A DNA stretch of 64,000 nucleotides, taken from the NCBI GenBank assembly GCA_004009845.1, contig RMBW01000079.1, forward strand, positions 62,001 through 126,000, read 5' to 3'. The notes beneath the pieces were generated by a model. The model was given only the letters and a program-made list of their open reading frames with translations, was not told where the DNA came from and searched no databases. This document shows positions 24,501 to 35,988 of this stretch, piece by piece. Every line of letters begins with the position of its first letter. Within the stretch, counting starts at the first letter, position 1. Origin of the DNA: Davidsoniella eucalypti (taxonomy: Eukaryota > Ascomycota > Sordariomycetes > Microascales > Ceratocystidaceae). The position numbers and the translations under genes were made by a program.

Positions 24501-24840
24501 GGAACGCACGCTCGAATTCGTTCAAGATTAGACGAAGAACCTCTTCATACGAGCCCTGGGCATCATCTTCGCCCTCCTCGACCTCAACGGCAATAAAGCC
24601 AAGATATCTAGCCACCAGCTCAGCCACGGATGAAGGCTCTTCATCCAAAGCTAGTTCATCAGTTGGTGTGGGGAGAGTAGCCAGGAATCTCTCTTTTAGT
24701 TGCGAAGCATGGAAGTGTAGGCTGGTAGGAACCAGGAAAGAAGTCTCTAGAGAGCCATGGCTCAAAGCGAGAGGGCGCAGAGAGGCATTAGAGCGTGGGG
24801 TCGAGACGCCCGTCTGAGGGCCGGTGCCAGTTCCGTACAT
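18541..24840 (-). CDS. FAS1: Fatty acid synthase beta subunit
   Basis: Cytosolic type I FAS beta chain, one uninterrupted exon of 2,099 residues, slightly longer than the yeast protein. The domain order is that of fungal FAS1. An acetyltransferase comes first, with the GHSQG nucleophile at S286. The FMN enoyl reductase follows, starting near VMVAGMTPSTVPWDF at about 605. Then come the double-hotdog dehydratase, with GDYNPIHVS at about 1,587-1,595, and the malonyl/palmitoyl transferase, with AGHSLGEYSALAAL and nucleophile S1839. It forms the alpha6-beta6 complex with FAS2. The MYGTGTGPQTG start matches other filamentous ascomycete FAS1 proteins as I recall them. The C-terminal ~20 residues are a Gly/Ser/Ala-rich acidic tail. 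It is divergent from FAS2 across 4.1 kb and has a likely leader intron. Confidence 0.98.
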   Translation of the reverse strand: MYGTGTGPQTGVSTPRSNASLRPLALSHGSLETSFLVPTSLHFHASQLKERFLATLPTPTDELALDEEPSSVAELVARYLGFIAVEVEEGEDDAQGSYEEVLRLILNEFERAFLRGNEVHAVASTLPGIDSKKLAVISSYYNARTVSNRAIKPHESALLRTVDDRAASIYAIFGGQGNIEEYFEELREVHTTYGSFVSELITSSSELLRNLSKHPEAEKLFPKGLDVMSWLLHPELTPDVDYLIAAPISLPLIGLVQLAHYEVACKVLGVHPGFFRDRMSGATGHSQGIVTAAAISAADSWESFREVTTNALTILFWIGARSQQTFPKTSLSPTILSESIESGEGAPTPMLSIRDLSQAEIQKHIDATNHYLPTDRHIGISLINSPRNMVVAGPPISLYGLNTRLRKVKAPTGLDQNRIPHSQRKVRFANRFLPITAPFHSAYLAETSELIDKDLKDVNIDVSSLGIPVFDTHTGKDLRKSTTGNIIPTLIRLITRDTVQWEKATAFPNATHILDFGPGGISGIGVLTSRNKDGTGVRVILAGSVSGTSNEVGYKPELFDRDEEHAVKFAIDWVKEFGPRLIKTSSGRTYLDTKMSRLLGVPPVMVAGMTPSTVPWDFVSATMNAGYHIELAGGGYYSAKTLTTALSKIEKAIPAGRGITVNLIYVNPRAMGWQIPLIGRLRAEGVPIEGLTIGAGVPSIEVAQEYIETLGLKHIAFKPGSVDAIQSVINIAKANPTFPIILQWTGGRGGGHHSFEDFHQPILQMYTRIRRRDNIILVAGSGFGGADDTYPYVTGEWSKAYGYPPMPFDGVLFGSRAMVAKECHTSKNAKQAIIDAIGVPDSEWEKTYAGPAGGVITVRSEMGEPIHKLATRGVRFWAEMDQKIFSLPREKRVPELRKQRDYIIRKLNADFQKVWFGRNKAGEAVDLEDMTYGEVVRRMVDLLYVKHESRWIDSTYTRLVGDFLHRVEERFTTAADQASMIQSYADIDEPFSAIERILAHYPEAGKQIINAQDVQYFITLCQRRGQKPPTFVPTLDDSFEFFFKKDSLWQSEDLEAVIDQDVGRTCILHGPMAIKYATKMDEPIKDILDSVHDGHIKSLLKDVYSSDQSKVPVVEYFGGNLIDSEIPIDIEGLTVAYDETKNTYRLSSSPAATLPSADAWLSLLAGPKRSWRYALLMSDVLVQGQKFQTNPIRRIFAPTRGLFVEINHPNDPSKTTIIVKEQPRHNHYVDVIEVKLTGTNRITVNMIKDTTALGSPVSLTLEFTYHPETGYAPIREVMEGRNDRIKEFYWRAWFGDEPLNLDSPIDSKFDGGKTIITSEAIKDFVYTVGNTGEAFLERPGKDMFAPMDFAIVVGWKAITKPIFPRTIDGDLLKLVHLSNQFRMMPGAEPLKKGDEITTTAQINAVINQDSGKMVEVCGTLFRDNEAVMEVTSQFLYRGTYTDFENTFQRKIETPVQVHLATSKDVAVLRSKQWFMADEIPQGIELLGKTLTFRLESLVRYKDKNVLSSVETRGPVLLELPTKEIIQIASVDYEAGVSHGNPVIDYLDRNGSPLDQPINFENPIPLHGKTPLVIRAPASNGNYARVSGDYNPIHVSRVFSTYANLPGTITHGMYSSAAVRSLVETWAAENNVGRIRSFHASLVGMVLPNDAIQVQLQHVGMIAGRKLVKVVASNKESEESVLLGEAEIEQPVTAYVFTGQGSQEQGMGMDLYASSNVARDVWDRADKYLMDNYGFSITNIVKNNPKELTVHFGGPRGKAIRQNYMTMTFETVAADGSIKSEKIFKTVDENTTSYTYRSPTGLLSATQFTQPALTLMEKASFEDMKAKGLVARDSTFAGHSLGEYSALAALADVMPIESLVSVVFYRGLTMQVAVERDASGRSNYSMCAVNPSRISKTFNEDALRFVVGNVAAETGWLLEIVNFNIANMQYVCAGDLRALDTLTGVTNFLKKQQLDIDELRANIDEAKDVLLKVIRGCMEATLKKPTPVELERGFATIPLRGIDVPFHSTFLRSGVKPFRSFLLKKINKTTIDPSKLVGKYIPNVTARPFALTKEYFEDVYRLTNSPRIAHVLANWDKYTEDQETGDSSSEGGAEGTGAAA

Positions 24841-24894
24841 GACTAGTAGTAAGAGAGGGGTATAATTCGAGGAGGTTCAAACTAGAAGGCACGA

Positions 24895-24963
24895 CTAGAA
24901 ATGCTGTTGTTTTGGAACCAGTCAGTATATTTGCTGTTGCTATTGGGTTTGACGAAAACTTAC
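24895..24963 (-). other. Likely 5'-leader intron of FAS1
   Basis: Fifty-five bases upstream of the FAS1 ATG, the minus strand has a GTAAGT donor, a CTGAC branch-point word and a TTTCTAG acceptor, enclosing 69 bases. This fits a typical fungal intron and lies outside the coding frame, so it would be a leader intron. It rests on splice consensus only. Confidence 0.55.
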
Positions 24964-27900
24964 AGCCAACCAGACGATCCAAGCTGAAAAGCAGACTGAA
25001 ATTGGATCCGGAGTGCGATTTTATTCAATGGAAATTGGGCTCGAGAAGAAGAAAAGAAAATAGAGCCAATCCTAAAAAGAAGTCGGGCTGCAATTGGAGA
25101 ATGGGGGGAGATGATGCAGGCGAACCGGGAAGCGAAGTTGTAAAGGTGAGTATTAGAAAGAGCTGTACGTAAAGAACAGAACACACAAGAAGACAATTAA
25201 AGAATTGATCCCGCGATGGTCAGAGCTAGAGCTGTCGTTATGAAAAATGATGAACATGAGGCTCTTGAAGCTAAAGAAGACAGAAAAAGGGTGATAAAGG
25301 AGAAAGAGAAAGAATCAATGGACAAAACGAGGCTCGTCTGGAGGGCAGACACTGAGGATTTTGGCAAACGGATATTCTTTGCCAGAGCAATAGCCAACCC
25401 GAGAGAAAGAGAGGGCAATTGCTGAGAAGCGGAAGGCGGTGGGCCAGCGGTGGGCACATCAACAAGCAACGACTCAACTACAATAAAAACGGCAGTACTT
25501 TTTAGTCGTCGAGATCCCGTCACCAAGACAGGATAGGACAGGCGGCTAGCTTGGAAGCTTTTGCAGTACAAGTACACACAAGTACAGCACAGCAGGGGTC
25601 GTGTTATTGGCACTACTTTTTGTGTTGGACGCTTTGTTCCTGGAGCATGTCAGCTATTCTACAGCTACACTACAAATACAGCTAACAAATAGGTTGCCCT
25701 TGAATTGAGTTCAATTGAATTGCCCCACTACGTTCTGCGCTGCTGGGAATTATTTGGCTGGGAATTCTGGTTTGGTGGGCTCAACGAGTGGGAATTTGAC
25801 AGTGCAGTTGCGGAGTTGGTACCCGCCAGCACCGGGCTCTAAGTCCCCTGTCATTTCTCTTTTGGGACATATTGCTAGGATAGTAAATAAGAAAACCAAG
25901 CACAAAATGGCTATTGCCCACCAAGGAGATGTTCGGTGTTTGTTGGGAGGGGCCCACACCCCCATCCTATTTTTCTATAACATACTTAGATTTTACTATG
26001 ACATATTCGCTGCTTAAGGCTGCCAATTCAAATGCGTTATGTCCCGTTTCAATCCTTGGGCCCTGAGAATATTGAGAATAATGCGTGGAAAGGCCCTTAC
26101 ATCCGCACTAACACCAGACGGGGCTCTTAATGCTAAGGTTCTGTCGCCGATGTTTTGGTGGCCTGTTTGTGCTAATATCTGTACTGGTACGAATTGTGCC
26201 GCTACCATACTTTGCACTGTCTCACACGTTTTCTTTCCTTGCTGGATCCCCAACATCACCGCGCCAGTACCAACACAAGAATTTACTGGTATGAGCAGCC
26301 AATGAAAAGGCTTCTGATGTTGAGATGTGTTCCCATATTCATTATCTACATTCAACAACATTGGTGTAAGCACTCTGACTCGCCATCCCTACAAAGCCAA
26401 TTGTCGTCTTCTTACTATACATTGTGCTTCTTTGTCTCATTACGGACAAATTGCCTCCACGCCGGCCTTTAGCAACCCTAACATCTGGATAGTTACAATG
26501 CCGATCCATGATAGTGGAGTATTGGAATAAAGGAGACAGACGGCATGGTCGTGTGTGCATAACAAAGTGCAACACTAGTATCTGGAATCTTGGCTGGGTT
26601 TATTCACTTCGTAGACCTCCGAAAGCGAAGCAAATACTAATACAACTCGTTGTATCCGACCTCCATTTCCGCTACCAGCTCCGTTGAGACAACGGCCGAG
26701 CAGTGCCCACCCTCACTCATTCTTCAGACGATCAATTTTCCGATTGTGAGGTCTGCGTACTATATAGGTATCAGCCCAGCAAAATACGGCAGTGTTGGTA
26801 CCCAACGCTTCTCCCAATATATTTACAAATGAGATACAACTATGTTTCTAATATGTATACATGTGTTAGTGTATATGTACAACTAAATCGCTATGCCTGT
26901 TCAGATCATCTCAGAGCCCCACTCCTCATCCCACCAATCTAGCCATCATCCTTGATGCAGCTGTAAGCACGGGCTGGAATGCACTCTTGTGTGTTCTAGC
27001 GAGCTAGGCCGAGAGTTGCGGTTGGTCTCTCGTCATTCAAACGAGCAAAGAAAAGGGATCAAAATCCAACGGCCATGGCTCAACTCCCGATTGGATGGGG
27101 CTCTGCTGTGGTGACAGTCACATTATTGTATACCGCTTTACTGAAAATCTAACACATTACTTTATTAAATTGTCGCTGATGACGGCAAATATATGCTTAT
27201 ATTTTGACCAATTTCTACAGTATCCAGGATTTAGGAACTTTTATCTCATCTATCAAATATATAACAACATAAAGATAAAAACATCAACAAGAACATCAAC
27301 AAGAACATAATGACGCTCTCGTATGAACCGTGCAAAGTAATATTTTGTTGTTCAAAGGTGTTTGTTTTCTGCTCGAGTCGGCCTAGCCGGAACAATGCTT
27401 AATTACATATACGTCTCGATCACAAGCTAGGCAGATTTTTTGGTGACCGGATAGATAGTTTCTTGGCTAAAATCCGATAACTATTGTATTTATAGTTGTA
27501 ACTGCGGGATGTCGGCCAAAGCCAGCTGGATTCCAGTCTTTCTGTTTCGTTGCTGGCGTATCACGACGCAAGTATTAGCAAACGGCTAGTAGATAATGCG
27601 AGAAAGTGTTTGAGTAGGCAGCCGTTAATATGCGCGGATCATCTAACCCTTCCGCCCGGCTGTTGATGGCCGGTTATATTTCCAAATGAACGGGAAAAAT
27701 AGTTATCCCCCCCCCAACGTTGAATTTCGCAAGTTCCCACCCACCCACCACACCAACCAACTAATTGGGTTCCTTTTGTCCTAGGGCGACAGACAGACAG
27801 ATATTAATAAAACCTGTGATACTTAGGTATGGAAACCCTACCGCACAAAAGCAAGATTCATATTCGCGTATGGTTATTACCGTAGTTTCACTGGTCAACA

Positions 27901-28967
27901 TTAGCGAGAAGCAATGCAAAACACCCCAACAACGGATAAGCGGACTAATCGATGTAGTCTGGCAATTGCTTAACTCTATCACCAAGCACTCGCAAGATGA
28001 CAATGGAATCCGTTAGAATGGTACACGGCAACCCTAACAATGGTTGACCCGTCGATATAGGAGCTTTGGTCGCTGAACAGGGGCTCCCAGACTCCCACGT
28101 TCAACCGAGCAAGGGAGAGCTAGAGCTTAGAATGGCCGACCATGTACATCTGTATACACCATGCATGTACCAGTACAAATTACCCTCAGTTGTACTTTGT
28201 TAGTATGGCCCCAATGGAAATTGTGGGGGACAAAGTGGATGCTTCCCAATTAGGCCTAGCATTAGGTGTATCTGGTTGGGAAAATTGCCAAGCCTTTTTC
28301 TCTAGTGGTAGAAGCTCTGTAAACAACTAAAATGCTTCTTGTTGCTTCTTGTTGCTATAAGTTAATTTGTTTGTTGCATAAAGCATTGAATGTGTTTCCG
28401 CTCAACGATCTCTCGCAGAATTTTACCGTCGACGTTGTAAATACTATCTACCTAGTCTTGAGGCTGAATTATCAGTGTGCTAACGTCTCAACTCTTTCTA
28501 TAGTCTGCTTACTACTTGCACTCGTCTCGCTAAACCTTCTAAGAGACCGTGGATGTCATTTTGTGCCCGCTCTCCTTTCCCTGCAAGGCCCCTCCATCGA
28601 TCCAATTCCATACAAAACTTCTGTGTCTGCTGCGGCCTCACGAGACGTCGAGCTTCCTGAAGCCTTGCTTTGTTCTTTTTCTTTCTATCTTTTCCTTCTC
28701 CTCACCTCTCCTGCTCCTGATACCCTCCTGACGTCTGTTTTTGACGCTTTTTTCCCCTCTCTTTTTGATCTATGATCTAGGCCTGACATCGGAACATCCC
28801 TCTATTGCTGTTCAGCCTGATTGTCTTTTTATCTTCCTACTTTAATTCTATATTTTGTCGACGTTGCTTATTCACTTGGAGGCTGAGCATTATCCAATTG
28901 ATCTTTTATCTTCCCTACGGCTCGCCAATTCGTCTCTAATAGTTGCTTCACGAAACTCACACACAAA
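24964..28967. promoter_or_regulatory. Shared 4.1-kb FAS1/FAS2 intergenic promoter region
   Basis: The region between two divergent genes that must be made in equal amounts, so it is the expected place for common control. I see no convincing gene: open frames at 25.2-25.6, 26.0-26.4 and 28.1-28.8 kb overlap others on the opposite strand and have no domain. A C-rich tract occurs at about 27708-27716 and CCACC repeats at 27738-27750. The 28.35-28.97 kb part is pyrimidine-rich on the plus strand, typical of a fungal promoter or leader. I could not pick out by eye a defined fatty-acid-response site. Confidence 0.6.
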
Positions 28968-31900
28968 ATGCGGCCCGAAGTCGAACAAGAGCTTGCTCAC
29001 ACGCTGCTCATCGAGCTGCTAGCATACCAATTTGCCTCTCCCGTTAGATGGATCGAGACCCAAGATGTCTTCTTGGCCGAGAAGACTGCCGAGAGAATTG
29101 TCGAGGTTGGCCCTGCCGACACCCTCGGTGTGATGGCTAGGCGCACACTGGCTAGCAAATACGAGGCCTTTGATGCTGCCAAATCTATTCAGCGTCAGAT
29201 CCTATGCTACAACAAAGATGCAAAGGAGATCTACTACGACGTTGACCCTATCGAGGAGGAGCCTGAAGCTCCTGCGTCCTCTAGCAGTGATGCCCCAGCT
29301 GCCGCTGCCGCCGCTGCCCCGGTGGCCGTTGCCGCTCCCCCCTCTGGCGGCGGTCCTGCTGCTCAGGTACCCGATGCTCCAGTACAAGCAGTGGAGATCG
29401 TGCGCACTCTTGTCGCCCAGAAGCTCAAGAAGCCCCTTCTCGATGTTCCTCTAAGCAAAGCTATCAAGGACCTTGTTGGTGGTGAGTAAACTCTTAAAAG
29501 GGATATAAACTCATCCATAACCATTACTAACAACACATCTCTGTAGGTAAATCAACACTCCAAAATGAGATTCTAGGTGATCTGGGCAAGGAGTTCGGCT
29601 CAACACCTGAAAAGCCTGAAGATACTCCCCTTGATGAGCTAGGTGCTGCCATGCAAGCTACATTCGATGGCCAGCTTGGCAAACAGTCCCAGAGCTTGAT
29701 TGCTCGTTTGATATCATCCAAGATGCCTGGTGGTTTCAACATCACTGCTACTAGAAAGTATCTTGAGTCACGCTGGGGTCTAGCTCAAGGCCGCCAGGAT
29801 GGTGCTCTTCTGCTTGCTCTCACAATGGAACCCCCTGCTCGTCTGGGCTCTGAGGGCGATGCTAAGGCCTTCTTGGACTCTGTTACCCAAAAGTATTCTA
29901 CCAACGCTGGAATCAGCCTGTCTTCTGCCTCGGCTGCTGGCCCGGCCGCTGGTGGCAGCGGTGGCGGTATGATGATGGACCCTGCCGCTATCGATGCCCT
30001 GACCAAAGATCAGCGTGCTCTCTTCAAGCAGCAACTTGAACTTCTGGCTCGCTATCTGAAGATGGACCTGCGTGCCGGCGACAAAGCTTTCATCAACTCT
30101 CAACAGACCGAGAAAGTCCTTCAGTCACAGCTGGATCTGTGGACCGCTGAGCACGGTGATGTTTATGCTACCGGTATTGCGCCAGTGTTTAGCCCTCTCA
30201 AGGCCCGTGTCTATGATTCATCCTGGAACTGGGCTCGTCAAGACTGTCTGATGATGTACTACGATATCATCTTCGGTCGTCTCCAGGCTGTTGATCGTGA
30301 AATTGTCTCTCAATGCATCCGCATCATGAACCGCTCCAACCCTACTCTTTTAGACTTCATGCAATATCACATCGATAACGTTCCAACTGAGCGTGGCGAG
30401 ACCTACAAGCTAGCCAAAGAGCTTGGTGCTCAGCTGATTGACAACTGCCGTGAGGTTTTGAACATTGCCCCTCACTACAAGGATGTCGCTGTCCCTACCG
30501 GCCCTCGTACTACCGTCGATGCCAAGGGTAACTTGAACTACGAGGAGGTTTCTCGCGCTAGCTGCCGCAAGCTGGAACACTACGTCCAGAAAATGAGCGA
30601 GGGTGGCAAGATTTCCGAGTATGGCAACCGCACCAAGGTTCAGAATGACCTGCAACGCATCTACAAGCTGATCAAGCAGCAGCACAAGATGTCCAAGACC
30701 TCCCAGTTGGAGATCAAGAGCTTGTATGGTGATGTCCTTCGCTCTCTTGCCATGAACGAGAGTCAGATAATTCCTAAGGACAATGGCAAGACTAGCGCTC
30801 TCAAGAAGAAGTCTGCTAACAAGGGCAAGGTTGAGACCATTCCGTTCCTGCACCTCAAGCGCAAGACTCTTCACGGCTGGGATTACAGCAAGAAGCTCAC
30901 TGGACAGTACCTCAACTGCCTCGAGAAGGCTGCTCGTGATGGTGTCACCTACCAAGATCGTCACGTTCTGATGACTGGCGCTGGTGCTGGCTCCATTGGT
31001 GCTGAGGTTCTTCAGGGCCTTATCAGCGGTGGCGCTAAGGTTGTCGTTACTACTAGTCGCTTCTCTCGTGAAGTTACCGAGTACTACCAGTCTATGTACA
31101 CCCGCTACGGTGCTCGTGGCTCCCAGCTGATTGTTGTTCCCTTCAACCAGGGCAGCAAGCAGGATGTTGAGGCTTTGGTCAACTACATCTACGACACCAA
31201 GACCGGTCTGGGTTGGGATCTGGACTTCATTGTTCCCTTCGCCGCCATTTCTGAGAACGGTCGTCAGATCGATGACTTAGACTCCAAGTCTGAACTTGCC
31301 CATCGCATCATGCTTACCAACTTGCTGCGTCTACTGGGTGCTGTCAAGAAGCAGAAGTTCGAGCGTGGCTTTGAGACTCGCCCTGCGCAGGTTGTCCTTC
31401 CTCTGTCTCCTAACCACGGTACTTTCGGTAACGATGGTCTCTACTCTGAGTCCAAGCTTGGTCTAGAGACCCTCTTCAACCGTTGGTACTCCGAGTCTTG
31501 GGCCAACTACCTTACCATCTGCGGTGCTGTCATCGGTTGGACCCGTGGAACTGGTCTCATGGCTGGCAACAACATCGTTGCCGAGGGCGTCGAGGCTTTT
31601 GGTGTGCGCACTTTCTCTCAGCAGGAGATGGCTTTCAACCTTCTGGGTCTCATGTCGCCCGCTATTGTTGATATGTGCCAGACTGAGCCTGTCTTTGCTG
31701 ATCTAAACGGTGGCCTGCAATTCGTCCCCCACCTAAACGAGACCATGACTAAGCTTCGCACTGATATCATGCAGACTAGCGAGGTCCGCAAGGCTGTTTC
31801 TAAGGAGACCACCATTGAGAACACTGTCGTCAACGGTGCTGACTCCGAAGCCGCGTACAAGCGCAAGGTCGTCCAGCCCCGTGCCAACATCAAATCCGAC

Positions 31901-34600
31901 TTCCCCAGGGCTCTTGACTGGGACTCTGAAATCGCTCCCCTCAACGAAAAACTCAAGGGCATGGTCGATCTGGAGAAGGTTGTTGTAGTCACTGGTTTTG
32001 CCGAAGTTGGCCCTTGGGGTAACTCTCGTACTCGTTGGGAAATGGAAGCCCACGGTGAATTCTCTCTCGAGGGTTGCGTTGAAATGGCCTGGATCATGGG
32101 CCTGATCAAGAACCACAACGGCCCTATAAAGGGTAAGCCTTACTCTGGCTGGGTAGATGCCAAGACTGGCGAACCTGTTGATGACAAGGACATCAAGTCC
32201 AAGTACGAAAAGTTCATCCTCGACCACAGCGGTATCCGTCTGATCGAGCCGGAACTATTCGATGGTTACGACCCCAACCAGAAGCAGCTGCTTCATGAGG
32301 TTGTTATTGAGGAAGACCTGGAGCCTTTCGAGTCTTCCAAGGAGACTGCTGAGGAGTTCAAGCGTGAGCACGGTGATAAGGTTGAAATATTTGAGATCCC
32401 CGAGTCTGGCGAGTACACTGTCCGCATGAAAAAGGGTGCTTCTCTTTGGATCCCCAAGGCTCTTCGCTTCGACCGCCTGGTTGCTGGCCAGATTCCTACT
32501 GGCTGGGATGCCAAGCGTTATGGTGTTCCCGATGATATCATCAGCCAAGTTGACCCCGTTTCTTTGTTCGTTCTGGTTGCTGTTGCTGAGGCTCTGCTGT
32601 CTGCTGGTATTACGGACCCCTACGAATTCTACAAGTACGTTCACGTCTCGGAGGTCGGTAACTGTATCGGTTCCGGTATGGGTGGTTCTTCCGCTCTACG
32701 TGGTATGCACAAGGCTCGCTACCTTGACCAGCCTATGCAGAACGATATTCTGCAGGAGTCCTTCATCAACACCATGAGTGCTTGGGTCAACATGTTGCTG
32801 CTGTCTTCTTCGGGTCCCATCAAGACACCTGTCGGTGCTTGTGCTACTGCTGTTGAGTCAGTCGACATTGGTTATGAGACTATTGTTGAAGGTAAGGCTC
32901 GTATCTGCTTGGTTGGTGGCTTCGATGACTTCGGTGAGGAGGGCTCGTACGAGTTCGCTAACATGAAGGCTACTTCTAATGCCGTCGATGAGTTTGCCCA
33001 CGGCCGTACCCCCAAGGAAATGTCTCGCCCTACCACTACCACCCGTAACGGTTTCATGGAGTCCCAGGGCAGTGGTGTCCAGGTCATCATGACCGCCAAG
33101 TTGGCACTGGAGATGGGGGTTCCCATCTACGGTATCCTGGCCTTGACCACTACCGCCTCTGACAAGATCGGCCGTTCCGTTCCTGCTCCTGGTCAGGGTG
33201 TCCTCACAACTGCCCGTGAGCACGCTGGCAAGTTCCCCTCGCCTCTGCTTGATATCAACTACCGCCGTCGCCAGATTGATCTTCGCAAGAAGCAGATCAA
33301 GCAATGGCAGGAGTCTGAGCTCGAGTACATCTACGATCAGGTACAGGCTATCAAGGCCCAGGGCGGTGACTTTGATGAGAAGGAGTTCACCAGTGACCGC
33401 ATTCACCACATCAACAAGGAGGCTGCTCGCCAGGAGTCTGAGGTTCTTTCTAGCCTTGGAAACTACTTCTGGAAGAAGGATCCCTCGATTGCTCCTCTGC
33501 GTGGTGCTCTGGCAACCTGGGGTCTTACTATCGACGATCTGGATGTTGCTTCGTTCCACGGTACTTCGACCAAGGCCAACGACAAGAACGAATCTTCAGT
33601 CATTTGCCAGCAGCTACAGCACCTCGGCCGCAAGAAGGGCAATGCTGTTCTCGGTATCTTCCAGAAGTACCTGACTGGTCATCCCAAAGGTGCTGCTGGT
33701 GCTTGGATGATGAACGGCTGCTTGCAGGTCCTAAACACTGGTCTGGTCCCTGGTAACCGCAACGCCGACAATGTCGATGAGGTCATGGAGAAGTTTGACC
33801 TGATTGTGTATCCCAGCCGTAGCATCCAAACCGACGGTGTCAAGGCCTTCTCGGTCACTTCATTCGGCTTCGGTCAGAAGGGTGCCCAGGCTATCGGTGT
33901 CCACCCTCGTTACCTATTTGCTACGCTTGACAAGGCTACCTACGAGAACTACCTAGAGCGTCTAGAATCCCGCCAGAAGAAGGCCTACCGCTTCTTCCAC
34001 AACGGCATGATCAACAATAGCATCTTCGTTGCCAAGGCACACTCACCATACAGCGATGAGCAGCTGAGCAAGGTCCTGTTGAACCCTGATGCCCGTGTGT
34101 CGGAAGACAAGAAGACCTCTGAGCTGACCTACCCCGACAACTTCATGGGTCTCTCAGAAAAGTCTCAGAACACGCCACAGGCCCGCGAGACTAATCAGAT
34201 GGTTGAAGCTCTAGCTCTCGGAGTCCAGTCTGAGAACAACAAGGTTGGTGTTGACGTCGAGGATATCACGGCTATCAACATGGAAAACGAGACTTTCATC
34301 GAACGTAACTTCACGGCTAATGAGATCGAATACTGCCGCAGTGCTCCCAGCCCGCAATGCTCATTTGCCGGCCGTTGGAGTGCCAAGGAGGCTGTGTTCA
34401 AGTCTCTTGGTGTTGACTCCAAGGGTGCCGGTGCTGCTTTGAAGGAGATTGAGATTATCCGTGGTGAGAACGGAGCTCCTAGCGTCAAGCTATTGGGTGA
34501 GGCTGCCGCTGCTGCTGCCAAGGCTGGCGTCAAGACCGTTAGTGTCTCAATCTCACACTCAGAGACACAAGCTGTTGCCGTTGCTGTTTCTACTTTCTAA
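28968..34600 (+). CDS. FAS2: Fatty acid synthase alpha subunit
   Basis: Type I FAS alpha chain of 1,855 residues from exons 28968-29481 and 29547-34600. The single intron (GTGAGT..TGTAG) falls exactly before the phosphopantetheine site, and splicing gives [21 protein letters not shown] with the attachment serine at S174. The order is: C-terminal piece of the malonyl/palmitoyl transferase (1 to about 105), an Ala/Pro linker, the acyl carrier protein, and the ketoreductase ([13 protein letters not shown] near 648). The ketosynthase follows, with nucleophile C1270 in GACATAVES and histidines H1509 (HGTSTK) and H1550 (GHPKGAAG). Last is the phosphopantetheine transferase (GVDVEDI near 1,739, WSAKEAVFK), which loads the carrier domain. 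All active-site residues I can check are present. It is divergent from FAS1. Confidence 0.98.
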
Positions 34601-35988
34601 GTTCTCTACTGAATTTTGAGGTGGTGCGATATGTTTCTTTCTTTCCGTTCCATTTTCATTTCTCGTCATCGGGCTTCTGTTTCTGTTTGTTTCTCTTTTT
34701 ATAGAGGTTGATGTTTGTTTGCATTGTATCTGTCTGTTTTCCCGCCGGCTTATGTTTTGTAATGATGTATTGGGGGGTTTTTTTTTCATGGCGCATGTTA
34801 TTACTGTTGCGCCTTTCTTCTTATTACTAGTTCGTTTTTTAATATCTACTGTTATTGCTGGCGGTGGATGGTAAAGAAAAAAAGTTAGAGATAGTAGGCT
34901 TGTTGGGGTATGTTAGATTTTTCTACTAAGCAAATGTGAGTAGTAGTAGTTCTCTATCTAAATTATAATGATTTTATTCTAACTTGCTCAATCCTCAATG
35001 ATAATATGTGTTCAAAAACAAGTGAATTTCCTTACTTGGATTGTAGCGAATCAGCAGTTCTTAGAATCCCGAAATAGCAAAAGTTAAGTCGCTAACGCCA
35101 ACGTACTAATCGAGCAATTATTACGTGGGGAAGCTCATCATCTTAGTAATCTCAAGGTCCTGCGGTCTCCGCGGTACGTACAGGGAACGGCCGCCTTAGA
35201 AGCTAATAAGTTGACAAGTAATCTCTAAGCCTTATCTAGTATCTTTTTTTTTTAATTCATTAATCTTATGGAGCTAACTAGAGCTATGAAGATGTTATCT
35301 AGTATCTATTTAGAAGGTAAATATTCTAGGGGCTTGGAAGTTAAGCTGAGCTGAGATATATTGCAGTAATTGTTGTTCTTCTCTTGGCTTCGTTTCTTTC
35401 TTGTGCTTCGTTCGCTTTTGGTGCGTTGTTCATCTGTCCTTGCTGACTTATATCCTGGAATCAGGGGCTTATCAGGGCCATTTTCGTATCTTCCACAGAT
35501 GCTATAAGTGAAGCAAAGTTCTCCTCCTCCTCTACACACCTTTTTCTTTTCTTCAATCTAGGATTTATTTTCTTCTCTTGTTATCCCTCGTGCTGGCTTT
35601 TACGCTTTCCTTTTATATCTCCTGTTTAACCCTACAACAAAGCCGGACTTAACCCTCGGAATCCGGTTGTCTAGTTTTCCCGCCACCTTGAAAAAGGACC
35701 AAAAAGATCAAGAACGGCACAGTTTTATAGTGTGTGACAAGAAGTGATTTACAACTACTTCTTGGCAATAGATGTACATATAAATAAGGCATCCAGCTTG
35801 AAACGGCCACAAATAAAGCACCAAACAAGACAAATTACTGCAGTTCTGAGACACTAGAGCTACAAAAAAGGGAATCTTGTGAGAGCTTACTCTGGGCAAT
35901 ATAAAAGACGCAATTCCCATCAATTTTCCTTTCCCATTTCAACTCATCTATCTTCTTTCAACCCTAAAACACATACAAAGATATCACC
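34601..35988. other. Intergenic region between FAS2 and guanine deaminase
   Basis: The first part is T-rich and presumably the FAS2 3' untranslated region; the last few hundred bases are the guanine deaminase promoter, with a pyrimidine-rich stretch and CAACCCTAAAAC just before the ATG. I see no gene. Confidence 0.5.

Noticed and set aside
26014..26373. 119-codon minus-strand frame in the FAS1/FAS2 gap
   Set aside because: No domain, no splice context, and overlapping plus-strand frames of similar length.
30410..33559. Minus-strand frames of up to 233 codons inside FAS2
   Set aside because: Antisense shadows of FAS2 coding sequence with no independent evidence.
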